From assembly GCA_039000515.1 (NCBI GenBank), contig JBCFYV010000001.1, forward strand, positions 9,532,928 through 9,596,927: DNA of 64,000 bases. Direction: 5' to 3'. The position numbers and the translations under genes are program-made. The notes under the pieces are model-generated. The model had not been told where the DNA came from. It did not search any database and was given only the letters and a program-made list of their open reading frames with translations. The stretch comes from Timema cristinae. Taxonomy: Eukaryota; Arthropoda; Insecta; Phasmatodea; Timematidae. Below, piece by piece: positions 46,741 through 57,395 of the stretch; the stretch's first letter is position 1, and each line of letters opens with the position of its first letter.

Positions 46741-48130
46741 ATACAAATATACAAGAAAGTATGAAAGCAGGCAGGTGGATATGTGAGTAGTTAGAAAGTA
46801 TGATAAAATTTGTTGTCACTTTACATGTAAACGCCAATCCACGAACATTCTACATTAATTTTACTTTCTGTTATTTCGAACAAAGCTGTCATTTAAAATA
46901 AACTTTTGATGGGAATGCTAGATAAAATGTGTCTGGGTATTGTGTCAACACTCTAACAGAACAAAGAGTATCATGTAAATAAAGGATAATATATGTTTAC
47001 ATGTGGCCAGAACGGCACTTGTCGAATTTGACCATTTTATTGAAACTCCAAAGAGAGAATATGTTCCCCCTTCCTCTCCACTTGAACTTTAAACTCTGCA
47101 TGCAACGGATATTTGGTTGGTGGTAGCACAGCTTCGCCTCCCCAGGGGAGTTGTTATTAAAATGTTGAAGCTTTCAAAGGCAGTAGGGTGACTGAAGTAT
47201 GTCCCAAAACAAATAAATACAGATAACAAAGATGAAATTCTAAAACAAGACTAAAAACCTTTACTAATATTTAGACTACATATAATGTTTCTATGGCACC
47301 TTCTGAGGAAACGTCCTATATTTACGGTTGTATCCCTTACCACTGATCTACCTTAGATGGCAACTATACAGTGGCGTAACAAATAAAGCTTGGCCCCCAA
47401 CCCACAGATCTATTTTGGGCCCCCTTTTCCAAGCCATCTAACACCTTAATAATTGTTATAAGAAATAATTAATAGTCTTAAATAATTACTAATTTAGTAA
47501 TCACACCTTATAATGACTGTTTTAGTCTTTATTTTGTGTTGGGAATGTCATCAGTCAGTCAGCTTGATTGCGTGAAGATTAAAAAAATTCTGCGCTAATT
47601 AAAACCAAATGTAATAGTTTAAATAATACTATAGCATAGCTATAATTTACAACACTTTATGTTAAACATATGCAACTATTTAAATTGCCAATAATCAGGA
47701 CATAATTTATTTGATTACAATTATTTCCACCAAATTTATAATATTTTAAAGTTCCAATTCGTAGGCCCCCTTATACAATTGAGCTCCTGCTCTCCCCCCC
47801 CCCCTTCCCCGCCACATTGCAGGTTTGTGGTCCTGGGTGCTACGCCACTCCAATTATATGTTAAAACACGATGCAAGTGCTCCGGTGAAGGTAAAAGCTT
47901 TGTGATATGTATTTGTATTTAAGTTAGGATGGAGATTACATCAGTTAAGGTCTATATGTTTATGCTTTTTATAGCAACGTAGCCTTTTTTTTTTTTTAAT
48001 AAATAAAGCATTGTTCTAATACAAACATAGTGTTTAATGTCCTACACTTGTTAATATCAACAGTTGTTGGTTATATATCATGGGACCACGTAACTTGACT
48101 ATAAATTTTCCTCATTTAAAAAATCATCTG
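46741..48130. other. Intergenic sequence
   Basis: A possible D-type tail remnant (CAGCTTCGCCTCCCCAGGGG) lies near 47128-47150. A C run lies near 47795-47810. TCCTACACTTGTTAATATCA at 48038-48057 recurs near 18051-18070, suggesting another old dispersed repeat. No gene is seen. Confidence 0.35.
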
Positions 48131-48393
48131 GTGACCTGGCAGTCTAGGGGTAAGGTGTCAGACTTCTGTGCTGGCGGCCGGGGTTCAATCCTCGGTCCCG
48201 GCACAGATTTATCTGATTTCCAAACCCTTCCTTCACCTCTGACAAGACATCTTGTGAATGTGGGGAATGCCAGGCCGCCACCGTGGTTCGGATTCCCGTT
48301 AAACTGTAAGTCCTTCATTTCATCTCACAATCACCCTACCATTACACATTAGCGTAAGTGCTTATAACCCGAACGGGTAGTAAGACGCGGTGC

Positions 48394-48423
<30 letters not shown>
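48131..48423 (+). repeat. tRNA-derived SINE, A type, copy 8
   Basis: Full head (GTGACCTGGCAGTCTAGGGG), B box GGGGTTCAATCC, the same body deletion as 30953-31237, tail domain and (AAT)n of about 10 units. Flanks TTAAAAAATCAT (left) and TTAAAAAAATCAT (right) form a target duplication that differs only by one A. Confidence 0.95.
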
Positions 48424-48425
<2 letters not shown>

Positions 48426-49457
48426 TAAAAAAATCATGTTCAAAATTTATGGCAAATACTCAAGAGTTGTTGATATTATTACCATGTAAAGAAAATTAAA
48501 CTTAACGCATCTACAGAAGTCATATTATATTGGCCCAAAAAAAAAATTGTAAATAAAAACTGAATAATTGTGAGCCTTAACTCGTGTTCCAATCCATCCC
48601 AACTTAAACTAAAGACCGAAGTGTTACCAACTTTTTTTTACTGGTAGCCCGATTTATTTTGAACAGAAAATAATTTTAATGATTTTTTTTTACTAAACGC
48701 TTGGATAATGATCGTCCATTAAATTAAAGTTAATTACTCAACTTAACCATAAACACACTTCACGTCTCACACGCTCACAAAGAATCACTTGTTTTTTATT
48801 TGGTTTTGTTTCCTAGAAAGGTGAATTATTATGGATCACAGGAATAGCGTGGACACTGGGGGGGGGGAGGGTATTATGGGGGTGATGAAAAAATCCTGTT
48901 CTAAAAACTCAACAACGTTAAAAAAAATTTAATCCCTACCTCGTCTCATAATAGCTTAAAGCCGGATTATGCAAATTATAAATTAATATTACAATCTAGT
49001 GTGAGGAGAAGGGAGTTTTAAAAAAACAGCAGATTACGACTGCCCATGAATATGGAGGAAGACAGAGCTGATAATGTTCACGCGTCACATGTGTTGGTTT
49101 GGATTTTTTTTAAAGAAACGGTGATATATATCAAGAGAAAGGGATAGGAGTTTAGGGGATTTACAGTTCATGTTTGTCAGCTTTACACACTGTGTAAAAA
49201 AGAGTAGGATAACATCACACTAAGTAATTAAACAGGAAAGAGTGGCTGAGAGATTGTTTTTAATTGGTTTGGACTAGGTTCAACACCTGACAGGATACGT
49301 TGAAAAGTTATTATTTTCCCTATAATGTTATTTTATAATCTGTCTCCAGACAATTAATGGGACATTTGCTTTAAAAATCTCCCTAGTCATGTTTTTTTTG
49401 TTTTAATATAGGTAGTTTTAGATCTCTGATGATAGGGAATAACACCACTGACAGACC
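48424..49457. other. AT-rich intergenic sequence
   Basis: Nothing supported. A G run lies at about 48858-48866. Confidence 0.4.
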
Positions 49458-49665
49458 TACTTCGGTGACAACATGGTCTGAGGCGTCACGCTCACAATAA
49501 ACTATACTACCGATGGTGGGAAGATCAGTGTTCAAATCCCGGTCAGGTGTATTGAGATTGATTTATCCTCAATGATTTTTCCATTCTTACTTCATGCAAT
49601 TCGGGTACATTTGCTCTAAATTCAGCCTTTCTAATCCATAATTCACTAGCGCAGTTATTATCATA
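49458..49665 (+). repeat. tRNA-derived SINE, C type
   Basis: Head ACCTACTTCGGTGACAACAT, class-II-like arm, B box TGTTCAAATCCCGG, body to AATTCACTAGCGCAG. The tail domain is lost after AGTTATTATCATACC. Confidence 0.72.
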
Positions 49666-49842
49666 CCTGTGATATAAAAAAGTTTCAGATCACGTGATTT
49701 TCTATGTAAATTTGTGGAAATTGTCTTGGTAACTTTTATAATTTTCTAAAAATTCCTTCCTCTCTAAATCGGAGCGTAGTTAAATTGTATGGAGGCTAAC
49801 CTTACTAATATTCCCCCACAACATTCCATCATCAACATCACA

Positions 49843-50245
49843 AACATTGGTTTGTATAATCTTTAACTTGCAGGTAACACTGTCACTAGCATTGGTTTGT
49901 ATAATCTTTGACTTGCAGGTAAAATTGTCACTAGCATTGGTTTGTATAGTCTTTGACTTGCAGGTAACACTGTCACTAGCATTGTTTTGTATAGTCTTTG
50001 ACTTGCAGGTAACACTGTCACTAGCATTGGTTTGTATAGTCTTTGACTTGCAGGTAACACTGTCACTAGCATTGTTTTGTATAATCTTTGACTTGCAGGT
50101 AACACTGTCACTAGCATTGGTTTGTATAGTCTTTGACTTGCAGGTAAAATTGTCACTAGCATTGGTTTGTATAGTCTTTGACTTGCAGGTAAAATTGTCA
50201 CTAGCATTGGTTTGTATAGTCTTTGACTTGCAGGTAACACTGTTA
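49843..50245. repeat. Tandem array, 45-bp unit carrying CAG|GTAA motifs
   Basis: Nine copies of a 45-bp unit: CACTAGCATTGGTTTGTATA, GTCTTTGACTTGCAGGTAAC, ACTGT. Each unit contains a pyrimidine-leaning run, then CAG directly followed by GTAA, which resembles fused splice acceptor and donor. The period is 3 x 15, so both strands stay open (133 codons plus, 142 codons minus); neither looks like a gene. Confidence 0.96.
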
Positions 50246-50553
50246 TAAAAACTGATAGGTATGTCGAGCTGTTTAATTCTCTTAAAATCATAATTATTAT
50301 GTAACCTTTAAAATCACAAGTGCGATATCACCATATAGCTAAGAATAAACAAAAGCTCATATTAAAATGTAATGTCCTTGATAAGCCTTAAAAGCCGTCG
50401 GGCCCATCTATTTCCTCACCCACACTCATAGACTAAGTTCAAAAACCATTATGAAAATTGCCCCATTAGATGGATTCATTGTCGTCATTAGGGGTCCTGA
50501 TATAGCCTTATGTAATGTCTCCCAGGACGCGGGCAAGCTCGAGGGTTTTTTTT

Positions 50554-50839
50554 TTAGGGGGAGGGGAGAGAGAAGGTAAGAAACAAAATGGCCCGAGACT
50601 TGAGGTATCGCTGCACGCCACTGCCGTCCTGAAGGACAAAAGAAAAGTTGACATACTCGGCACGCCATTGTAGAATTAAATCACCGCCCGTGTTTTCCTC
50701 GAGAGGTTTCGAGAAATTGTCCAAACCGTCCGAGATTGTCACTGGGACGATTATTCCGGAGGGGGAACAGGGGCTGTGGGGGCCGAAGAACTTTGGTACA
50801 CTTGAGGATCTTTTTTGAAGTTTGACTTCTGCGAATATC
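50554..50839 (-). CDS. Possible exon, unknown protein
   Basis: On minus, AAGTTTACCTTACAG (50854-50840) is a good splice-acceptor match. Two overlapping frames follow. One gives DIRRSQTSKKILKCTK and ends at 50681. The other is open from about 50846 to 50554 and includes IVPVTISDGLDNFSKPLEEN and GGDLILQWRAEYVNFSF. Both have protein-like composition, so a frameshift or one chance frame is possible. The first 24 bases after the acceptor are duplicated 58 bp upstream. No family is recognised and no clear donor is seen. Confidence 0.25.
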
Positions 50840-50899
50840 CTGTAAGGTAAACTTGGGGAACATGAGCATATTCATAAGTTTGACTTCTGCGGATATCCT

Positions 50900-51700
50900 G
50901 TTATACTCTATATTATTCTTACTACCATCATCTATAAGAAATTCAATCCAACCTATTCTTCTAGTCCAGGCGTGACAAACTAGTTTTATCCTAAGGGCTG
51001 TCTAAGTGTCTCTTTCTTGGGTGTACGTTTAGTACTCGTATGTTGCGATACGTGAGCGTCTTTCTACAAACTGCTACAGTCGCTTTCTTTTACAGCATTT
51101 CAAGAAATTAAAGGTAACCATCTGGAGTAAAAAATAAAATCCTCACTAATATAAAAATTAAATTAAATCTATATAAATATTTTAAGACTTGCTGTACTCT
51201 CCTTTTTTAAACCAGGAATATGGAACCTTTTATTTGTATACGTGGTATTTAGTTATAGGTTTTTAATTCACTGTAATAATTAACTCCAAACGATTGTCCG
51301 TGAACCGCAATCTCAGGAGTGTTTTGTTCCTTTGAATAATAAAACGCAACTGTTCACACCGTTCTGTATTGCTAAGCGTTGCACATATTTGGTGAGCAAA
51401 TTTAACAACTTTTTTTGAAATCTATCTCTGGTGAGTAACAAGTAAACAAATTTAAGATACCATCCTCACTTGCTATATTTCAACCCAAAAAAAAATTGTC
51501 AATTTCCAAAAATCATAATACAAAATGGTGAGTTTCTATGACTTTAATAAAAAAAAATGATAAGTGAGGCGCATTGTATGTTGGTTCGTCAAAAGATCAG
51601 CAAATGATCGTGGATCGGGTCACAAGTTTTACATTCTTGCTCTAGGCCACGGGTGTCCAATTTAAAAGTGTCCCAGGGACACAAATGAACCCACGGGTCT
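50900..51700. other. AT-rich intergenic sequence
   Basis: Nothing supported. Confidence 0.4.
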
Positions 51701-51731
51701 AATGGCTAGCTTTTTATCAAATTGAAACATG

Positions 51732-51942
51732 ACACCTGGACACGAGAATTGAACCCGGAACCTTTGACTTAGTACGCCAACGATCTAATCGCTGGACTAT
51801 TCAGGAGTAGCTTCGTGCTCAGGGTCATTCTTCACTCATATTTTAAGGTAGAGTCTGTGATGAATGTGCGCGTAGTGAAGTGGTTAGAGCGTTGGCGTAC
51901 TAAGTTAACAGTCCCGGGTTCAATTTTCGTATCCAGGTATCA
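51732..51942. repeat. Twin-head inverted tRNA-like element, copy 2
   Basis: The left arm is a minus-strand tRNA-like sequence: ACACCTGGACACGAGAATTG is the reversed 3' end and B box, and CGCCAACGATCTAATCGC the reversed A box. The right arm is a plus-strand tRNA-like sequence: GTGGTTAGAGCGTTGGCGTA, B box CCCGGGTTCAATTTTCG, end GTATCCAGGTATC. The arms are about 75 bp and point away from each other. The centre (AGGGTCATTCTTCACTCATA, TAGAGTCTGTGATGAATG) matches the centre of 16506-16678 in reverse complement. The tRNA halves therefore act as terminal inverted repeats. Confidence 0.75.
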
Positions 51943-52199
51943 TTTTTTAATATAAAAAAATGTTATTTAGAAGTTAGAACCGTAGTTAACAAATATAATA
52001 GCTTGGCTAATTAATGCATCATAATTTTTGTCAAGTTATGCAAAAATGAGAGCAGGTGTTTAACCGTGAATAAAATAAGAAGTAGTAAATTAAACATGTC
52101 AAGTTACACATTAATGAATCTGGTCTGTGATGCATTTCACGACATATGAATATTTCCATGATAGGTATTTCTTCCAAGCAAGTCTAGAGATCTGTCGGT
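51943..52199. other. AT-rich intergenic sequence
   Basis: Nothing supported. Confidence 0.35.
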
Positions 52200-52440
52200 A
52201 GCACAACCACAAGGGTGTTCACGTGGTCTCAGGCGTCAGGCCTGCAATATACTGGATTAGCTGTAACGGAGTGGTCAAGGTTTGAATCCTGGTCGGGGGA
52301 ATTGGAGGCCGTTTTCCACACTCGGCTCATCACAGTAATTCTCCCTAGTCCTTCTTCACGATGCGATGGTTCAGCTGTACCCCCGTATAGACAACACTCC
52401 TTGTCCTTATCCCCTAGATTAAACCTTTGAATATCTTCAA
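52200..52440 (+). repeat. tRNA-derived SINE, C-like head with a different body
   Basis: Head TTCACGTGGTCTCAGGCGTC, CCTGCAATATACTGGATTAG, B box AGGTTTGAATCCTGGTCG, then GGAGGCCGTTTTCCACACTC and CCCTAGATTAAACC. The body departs from the other C copies. Frames on both strands here are by-products. Confidence 0.55.
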
Positions 52441-53074
52441 AGTTCAAACATATGAACCGAAGAGGGGTTATTTTAGGTACAGTCGTGTATCCGTTTCCTG
52501 ACAGTCAGTTTTTATTGTAACGGACTGTAGATCGTTTGCAGATAAATTGTAGTTTGTGATTTCTTTTTATGGCGCCCCCTCAGACGATAACTGATGATAA
52601 CTGATGGTAGCTGATACGAGACGAAACCTAGAAATTACGCGTCAAAATGTTGTAAACAATGTAAACAAATTATGAGGCGACTACTGAAATGACGCGTCGT
52701 TTGTTTCGAAATTTGCGTGATAGTTGTTACAACACCACCAATTTTGTTGTTGTCAAATATCAGCTGTCATCTAGACGACGCAGATAATTCCCTTTCCTCA
52801 CGTCGTTGCTCGGGCAGATTAAGGCGTCAGTCTCGTCTTGTCTAGTTTGTTGGTCCGTACAGCAGGGGGTACAGAATGTGTTGTTAATCATAAATAATTT
52901 ATCAACCTTTCTGTTCGCGCAGATTTAGGTACACTTCCTCTTATTTCTACCTTTGACCTCTCTACCCTGTTAATAGTGATCACCGGAAGGGTATTGAGCC
53001 ACTGAGCACACAAAAAATGTTTGTCGTAAAATAGTTTGGCGTTAAATAACTATTTGACCTGGGTAACCTAGTAA
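52441..53074. other. Intergenic sequence
   Basis: Short GATAACTGAT repeats near 52585-52615. No gene is supported. The last 20 bp are part of a tRNA-like repeat that the next SINE split. Confidence 0.35.
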
Positions 53075-53085
53075 TAGAGCGTTGG

Positions 53086-53138
<53 letters not shown>

Positions 53139-53397
53139 TTTAGCCCCGCGTCTTACTACCCGTTTGGGTTATACGTTTTAAGTACTAATTACGCTAATGG
53201 ATTAGGAATTGGGAAGGTTGAATTAGAGGAAGTAAACCCGCATTTGCGTGGAGGTAGAGTGGAAAAACATTTAGGAAAAACCACCCCCAGTTCACCCGAC
53301 CGAGATTCGAACCTCGATCTCCCCGTCCTCAGCAGTCGATCTCAACACGACTAGCGCGTTAGCTAACTACACCACCGAGGTGGGTTAGAGCGTTGGT
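53075..53397 (-). repeat. tRNA-derived SINE, B type, with target duplications, nested in a tRNA-like repeat
   Basis: The SINE spans about 53087-53385 with (TTA)n at the left and the head at the right (CACCTCGGTGGTGTAGTTAG on minus). TAGAGCGTTGGT occurs identically at 53075-53086 and 53386-53397. The target was a tRNA-like repeat: GACCTGGGTAACCTAGTAA before and GACCTATATCAAAGACC after rejoin into a tRNA-like head split at its D/anticodon region. A 90-codon plus frame is a by-product. Confidence 0.95.
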
Positions 53398-53529
53398 GAC
53401 CTATATCAAAGACCTTGGGGCTATATTCACATGAGGAAACGTTGATTATAAAATAAATCGAAAAAAATATGATAAGTCATACATTTCAGTTAAACTTGGT
53501 TGAGTTAAAACTAGCTTTTATTTTCTACC

Positions 53530-53720
53530 AAGTCTTACCACCCATTCACGTTGTAGGGTTGTTGAAGTTAGAGTATAAGATCAAATTTAGTCTAATTTGC
53601 GTGGAGGGAGAGGAAAAACTGTTTATAAAAAACAAACCTCATTACACCTGACCCAGGATTCTAACCCAAGGTCTCCTTGTCACCGACAATCCAGTCCGAC
53701 ACCAGAGTGACGTGTTAGAT
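53530..53720 (-). repeat. Diverged C-type SINE
   Basis: Plus-strand AGTCTTACCACCCATTCACG (tail), AATTTGCGTGGAGGGAGAGG (body) and CACCTGACCCAGGATTCTAA (B-box region), then a degraded head with ACGTGTTAGATCATG. Confidence 0.65.
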
Positions 53721-53723
53721 CAT

Positions 53724-54005
53724 GATTTTTATTGAGAGATAAAAATCCGTAGCACAATTTCCTCCGGAAGGGAAGTAAAGCCATATTCTTTGCCATGAAA
53801 CTAGAAAAAAAACTACCCTTTTCTCAACACCCCTCCCGTCTTGATATAGTTCATAGGACCCCTATGAACCAATTTTGCTGGAAAAGATAATTTTACATTC
53901 CTTCCAGGGTTTTATTTTTACATCCTACAATCGACATGAGACCAATGGCTTTACTTCCCTTCCGGAGGAAATTGTGCTACGGATTTTTATCTCTCAATAA
54001 AAATC
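53724..54005. repeat. Perfect 61-bp inverted repeat around a 160-bp spacer
   Basis: 53724-53784 is the exact reverse complement of 53945-54005. The right arm begins ATGGCTTTACTTCCCTTCCG and ends CTCTCAATAAAAATC. The right arm is the 3' part of the D-type SINE at 53930-54070; the left arm is a bare copy of it. Zero mismatches over 61 bp indicates a recent inverted duplication or conversion between arms. Confidence 0.92.
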
Positions 54006-54070
54006 AATCGACCCCGGTTGGGTTTGAACCCACGAATAATTAACTCCAAGACCACTGAGGTTGACTGTGT
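53930..54070 (-). repeat. tRNA-like SINE, D type
   Basis: Minus strand: CAACCTCAGTGGTCTTGG (A-box region), B box CGTGGGTTCAAACCCAACC, then GGATTTTTATTGAGAG and the ACAATTTCCTCCGGAAGG block. Best preserved of the three D copies. Confidence 0.7.
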
Positions 54071-54609
54071 ACAAACATAAAGTTTATTTTTTCTACATAT
54101 AGTAATCTCGATAGTTCTTGAAGATCTGACATGAAGATATTGGCATTTGATAAGAAACTTAAATGAAGAGAAAAAATGATAATTAAATTGTATGACACCC
54201 TTGTCAGATATTCAACCATTCTTGATATCATCAAGAGTAAAAAATTAACTAAACATATTTACTGGAGAAATATTTTCTTTATTCTGCTGAAAAAATAAAA
54301 TGTTTGCTTTAAAAAGTGTAAGAAACTACCTTTTTCTCATGTCCGTAAACTCCCATCTTAAGTGTAGAGTATGCTGTTTCTTTTTACGAAGACATTCGAG
54401 GATCCAATATTTCTATCTCAGGGGGTGGTTACAGATATTCTGCACATCCCACGCAACACACGTGGCTTTCCACCCCCTTCACCTCCCCTCTCTCTTCTGG
54501 ATGTCATCATGAAATGTCAATACGATGTCTTTCAAGGGCCTTCAAAACCAAAATGTGTTTGCCTTCCTTCCGTCATCTTGAGATATCTCTAGAAATATCA
54601 TCTGAGAGT
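54071..54609. other. Intergenic sequence
   Basis: Two overlapping plus frames of about 70 codons (54300-54512, 54371-54592) cover a slightly GC-richer part, but neither has a motif. Confidence 0.3.
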
Positions 54610-54990
54610 CGGATGTGATGTTTGTGATTCGTACAAACTCGAGTTTAGTACCCGGTACCAAGTGATACCGCACTTGTACAACCTATTTGTTATTTGTGAT
54701 TCGTACAAACTAGAGTTTAGTACCCGGTACCAAGTGATACCGCACTTGTACAACCTATTTGTTATTTGTGATTCGTACAAACTAGAGTTTAGTACCCGGT
54801 ACCAAGTGATACCTCACTTGTACAACCTATGTGATATTTGTGATTCGTACAAACTCGAGTTTGGTACCCGGTACCAAGTGATACCTCACTTGTACAACCT
54901 ATTTGTTATTTGTGATTCGTACAAACTCGAGTTTGGTACCCGGTACCAAGTGATACCTCACTTGTACAACCTATTTGTTATTTTGTTTGC
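54610..54990. repeat. Tandem array, 72-bp unit
   Basis: About 5.3 copies of a 72-bp unit: GTGATTCGTACAAACTAGAG, TAGTACCCGGTACCAAGTGA and CACTTGTACAACCTATTTGT. It contains the palindrome GGTACC. The right end runs directly into the tail of a SINE. The period is a multiple of 3, so a 132-codon plus frame arises. Confidence 0.96.
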
Positions 54991-54992
54991 CG

Positions 54993-55250
54993 CGTCTTAC
55001 TACCCGTCCGGAAAATCTGCATATTCACACCACATTTTGGTACGGATAGTAAAGGTATAATTTAGAAGAAATACACCCGAATTTGTGTTGAGGAAGAGTT
55101 TGAACCCGTTTAAGGGGGGGGGAGGGGAGAATGCATCATAGCACCCAGCCGGTATTCATGCGCTGACCTCATCACTACAAAACCAGGTTGGACGAGAGTT
55201 ACGTCTTTGTCTGCATGTCCACCAATGATAGTATCAAATAGATAAACTAC
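54993..55250 (-). repeat. tRNA-derived SINE, C type, diverged
   Basis: Tail GCCGCGTCTTACTACCCG at the left, body with AATTTGTGTTGAGGAAGAG, a G run, then a B-box remnant and a head with GCATGTCCACCAATG reversed. The 72-bp array ends at its tail. Confidence 0.65.
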
Positions 55251-55254
55251 CCAT

Positions 55255-55425
55255 TAAGGCGTTGCCCTTGCAATAATCCAGTTTACGGGCGATGTGAAGG
55301 TTATGGTTAGAATCCCGGTCGGGATTATTAGGGTGCTTATCCACTTAAATGGTTTACCCATTCCCCCTTCACGAAAATTAGGGTACATTTCCTCTAGATT
55401 TCACCCTACATATTCCTACCCCAGT
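55255..55425 (+). repeat. C-type SINE, partial
   Basis: AAGGCGTTGCCCTTGCAATA, B-box region TGGTTAGAATCCCGGTCGGG, body AAATGGTTTACCCATTCCCC to TTTCACCCTACATATTCC. No tail domain. Confidence 0.65.
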
Positions 55426-55440
55426 ATTAACATTTTTTAT

Positions 55441-55668
55441 TACGCGCCTATGTGGTCGAGTGGTCTCGGGCGTAATAGACTGGACTGATGATGACGGGAA
55501 TTTCGGGGTTGGAATCCCAGTTGGCTGCACTTAGGGTGGTTTTACCTAGATTGTTTTACACTATCACTACACGTGAATGTGGGTACCTTCCTCTGAATGC
55601 AACCCTCCTCATCCCTAACACGTTAGAGTAATTAGAACATAAGCCCGGACCGCTGGTGATAGGAGGAG
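55441..55668 (+). repeat. tRNA-derived SINE, C type
   Basis: Head ACGCGCCTATGTGGTCGAGT, B box GGGTTGGAATCCCAG, body, CACGTTAGAGTAATTAG, and a degraded tail GCCCGGACCGCTGGTGATAG. It directly follows another C-type copy. Confidence 0.72.
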
Positions 55669-55849
55669 CTAATAAAATATTTCATCCGCAATTTTTTTGT
55701 TTCTTCTAAGTAAATCATAAATAATAAATTTACCTAAGAGTCCCTCCTCATACTATCCCCTTGCGCTACTTTGAGTAATTGATGTTGAACTCCGGACCCT
55801 GATGACAACCCTCGCTGCTATTGGAGGTTGCTTCTCATCAGCTTCTGAT

Positions 55850-57030
55850 GGAGCTAGTTCCAAACTGTGGGCAGTGAGACCCGGCGGGCAAGACAAGATG
55901 ACCTGTGAACCTGCTCCGTTATCAACACATTCAGACATTTACCTGCATGGAGCTAGTTTCAAACTGTGGGCAGTGAGACCCGGCGGGCAAGACAATCTGA
56001 CCTGTGAACCTGCTCCGTTATCAACACATTCAGACATTTACCTGCATGGAGCTAGTTTCAAACTGTGGGCAGTGAGACCCGGCGGGCAAGACAATCTGAC
56101 CTGTGAACCTGCTCCGTTATCAACACATTCAGACATTTACCTGCATGGAGCTAGTTTCAAACTGTGGGCAGTGAGACCCGGCGGGCAAGACAATCTGACC
56201 TGTGAACCTGCTCCGTTATCAACACATTCAGACATTTACCTGCATGGAGCTAGTTTCAAACTGTGGGCAGTGAGAGCCGGCGGGCAAGACAAGATGACCT
56301 GTGAACCTGCTCCGTTATCAACACATTCAGACATCTACCTGCATGGAGCTAGTTTCAAACTGTGGGCAGTGAGACCCGGCGGGCAAGACAATCTGACCTG
56401 TGAACCTGCTCCGTTATCAACACATTCAGACATTTACCTGCATGGAGCTAGTTTCAAACTGTGGGCAGTGAGAGCCGGCGGGCAAGACAATCTGACCTGT
56501 GAACCTGCTCCGTTATCAACACATTCAGTCATTTACCTGCATGGAGCTAGTTTCAAACTGTGGGCAGTGAGACCCAGCGGGCAAGACAAGATGACCTGTG
56601 AACCTGCTCCGTTATCAACACATTCAGACATTTACCTGCATGGAGCTAGTTTCAAACTGTGGGCAGTGAGACCCAGCGGGCAAGACAAGATGACCTGTGA
56701 ACCTGCTCCGTTATCAACACATTCAGACATTTACCTGCATGGAGCTAGTTTCAAACTGTGGGCAGTGAGACCAAGCGGGCAAGACAAGATGACCTGTGAA
56801 CCTGCTCCGTTATCAACACATTCAGACATTTACCTGCATGGAGCTAGTTTCAAACTGTGGGCAGTGAGACCCAGCGGGCAAGACAAGATGACCTGTGAAC
56901 CTGCTCCGTTATCAACACATTCAGACATCTACCTGCATGGAGCTAGTTTCAAACTGTGGGCAGTGAGAGCCGGCGGGCAAGACAAGATGACCTGTGAACC
57001 TGCTCCGTTATAAACACATTCAGATATTTA
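55850..57030. repeat. Tandem array, 99-bp unit, open for 403 codons
   Basis: Twelve copies of a 99-bp unit (GAGCTAGTTTCAAACTGTGG, GGGCAAGACAATCTGACCTG, CCGTTATCAACACATTCAGA). The plus frame 55802-57013 encodes 33-residue repeats (ASFKLWAVRPGGQDNLTCEP and so on). Unit differences mostly change residues (P/A, G/S, K/N, M/L, D/V) and few are silent, so selection on a protein is not evident. The frame ends because TATCAACAC becomes TATAAACAC in the last unit. No promoter, splice sites or flanking coding sequence are seen. Confidence 0.96.
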
Positions 57031-57184
57031 CCTGCATGTATACATACAAAACATAGTTGGGGTCACCATATCTATCTTAGCTCCAACAGTGACTCATGAG
57101 TTCAAAGGCCAAGACTTGTACTCTGCAGCTGTCAATATTGGCAGGTCATGTCAATCTCGACCTTTATTTTCCCGGCTGTGCCCT

Positions 57185-57395
57185 AAGTCCTACCACCCGT
57201 TTGGACTATCCTAATATATACACGAGTGAGATATGGTTGATGAAGGAGGGCCTAAGTAACCGCGCTTTCAAGACGGTAAAGTGAAAAACCACACTTAGTA
57301 CACCCAGACGGGATTCAAACCCCGATCTTCCCGTCGTCGGCAGTTCCAATCTATTACGAGAGTGATGCCTTATACCATGCAGCCACCGATAAGGG
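57185..57395 (-). repeat. Diverged C-type SINE
   Basis: Plus-strand CCTACCACCCGTTTGGAC (tail), CACCCAGACGGGATTCAAAC (B-box region) and ATTACGAGAGTGATGCCTTA, ATGCAGCCACCGA (head). Confidence 0.75.

Noticed and set aside
49847..50291. 133-codon plus and 142-codon minus frames
   Set aside because: Both come from the 45-bp array; simultaneous openness on both strands reflects the period, not coding.
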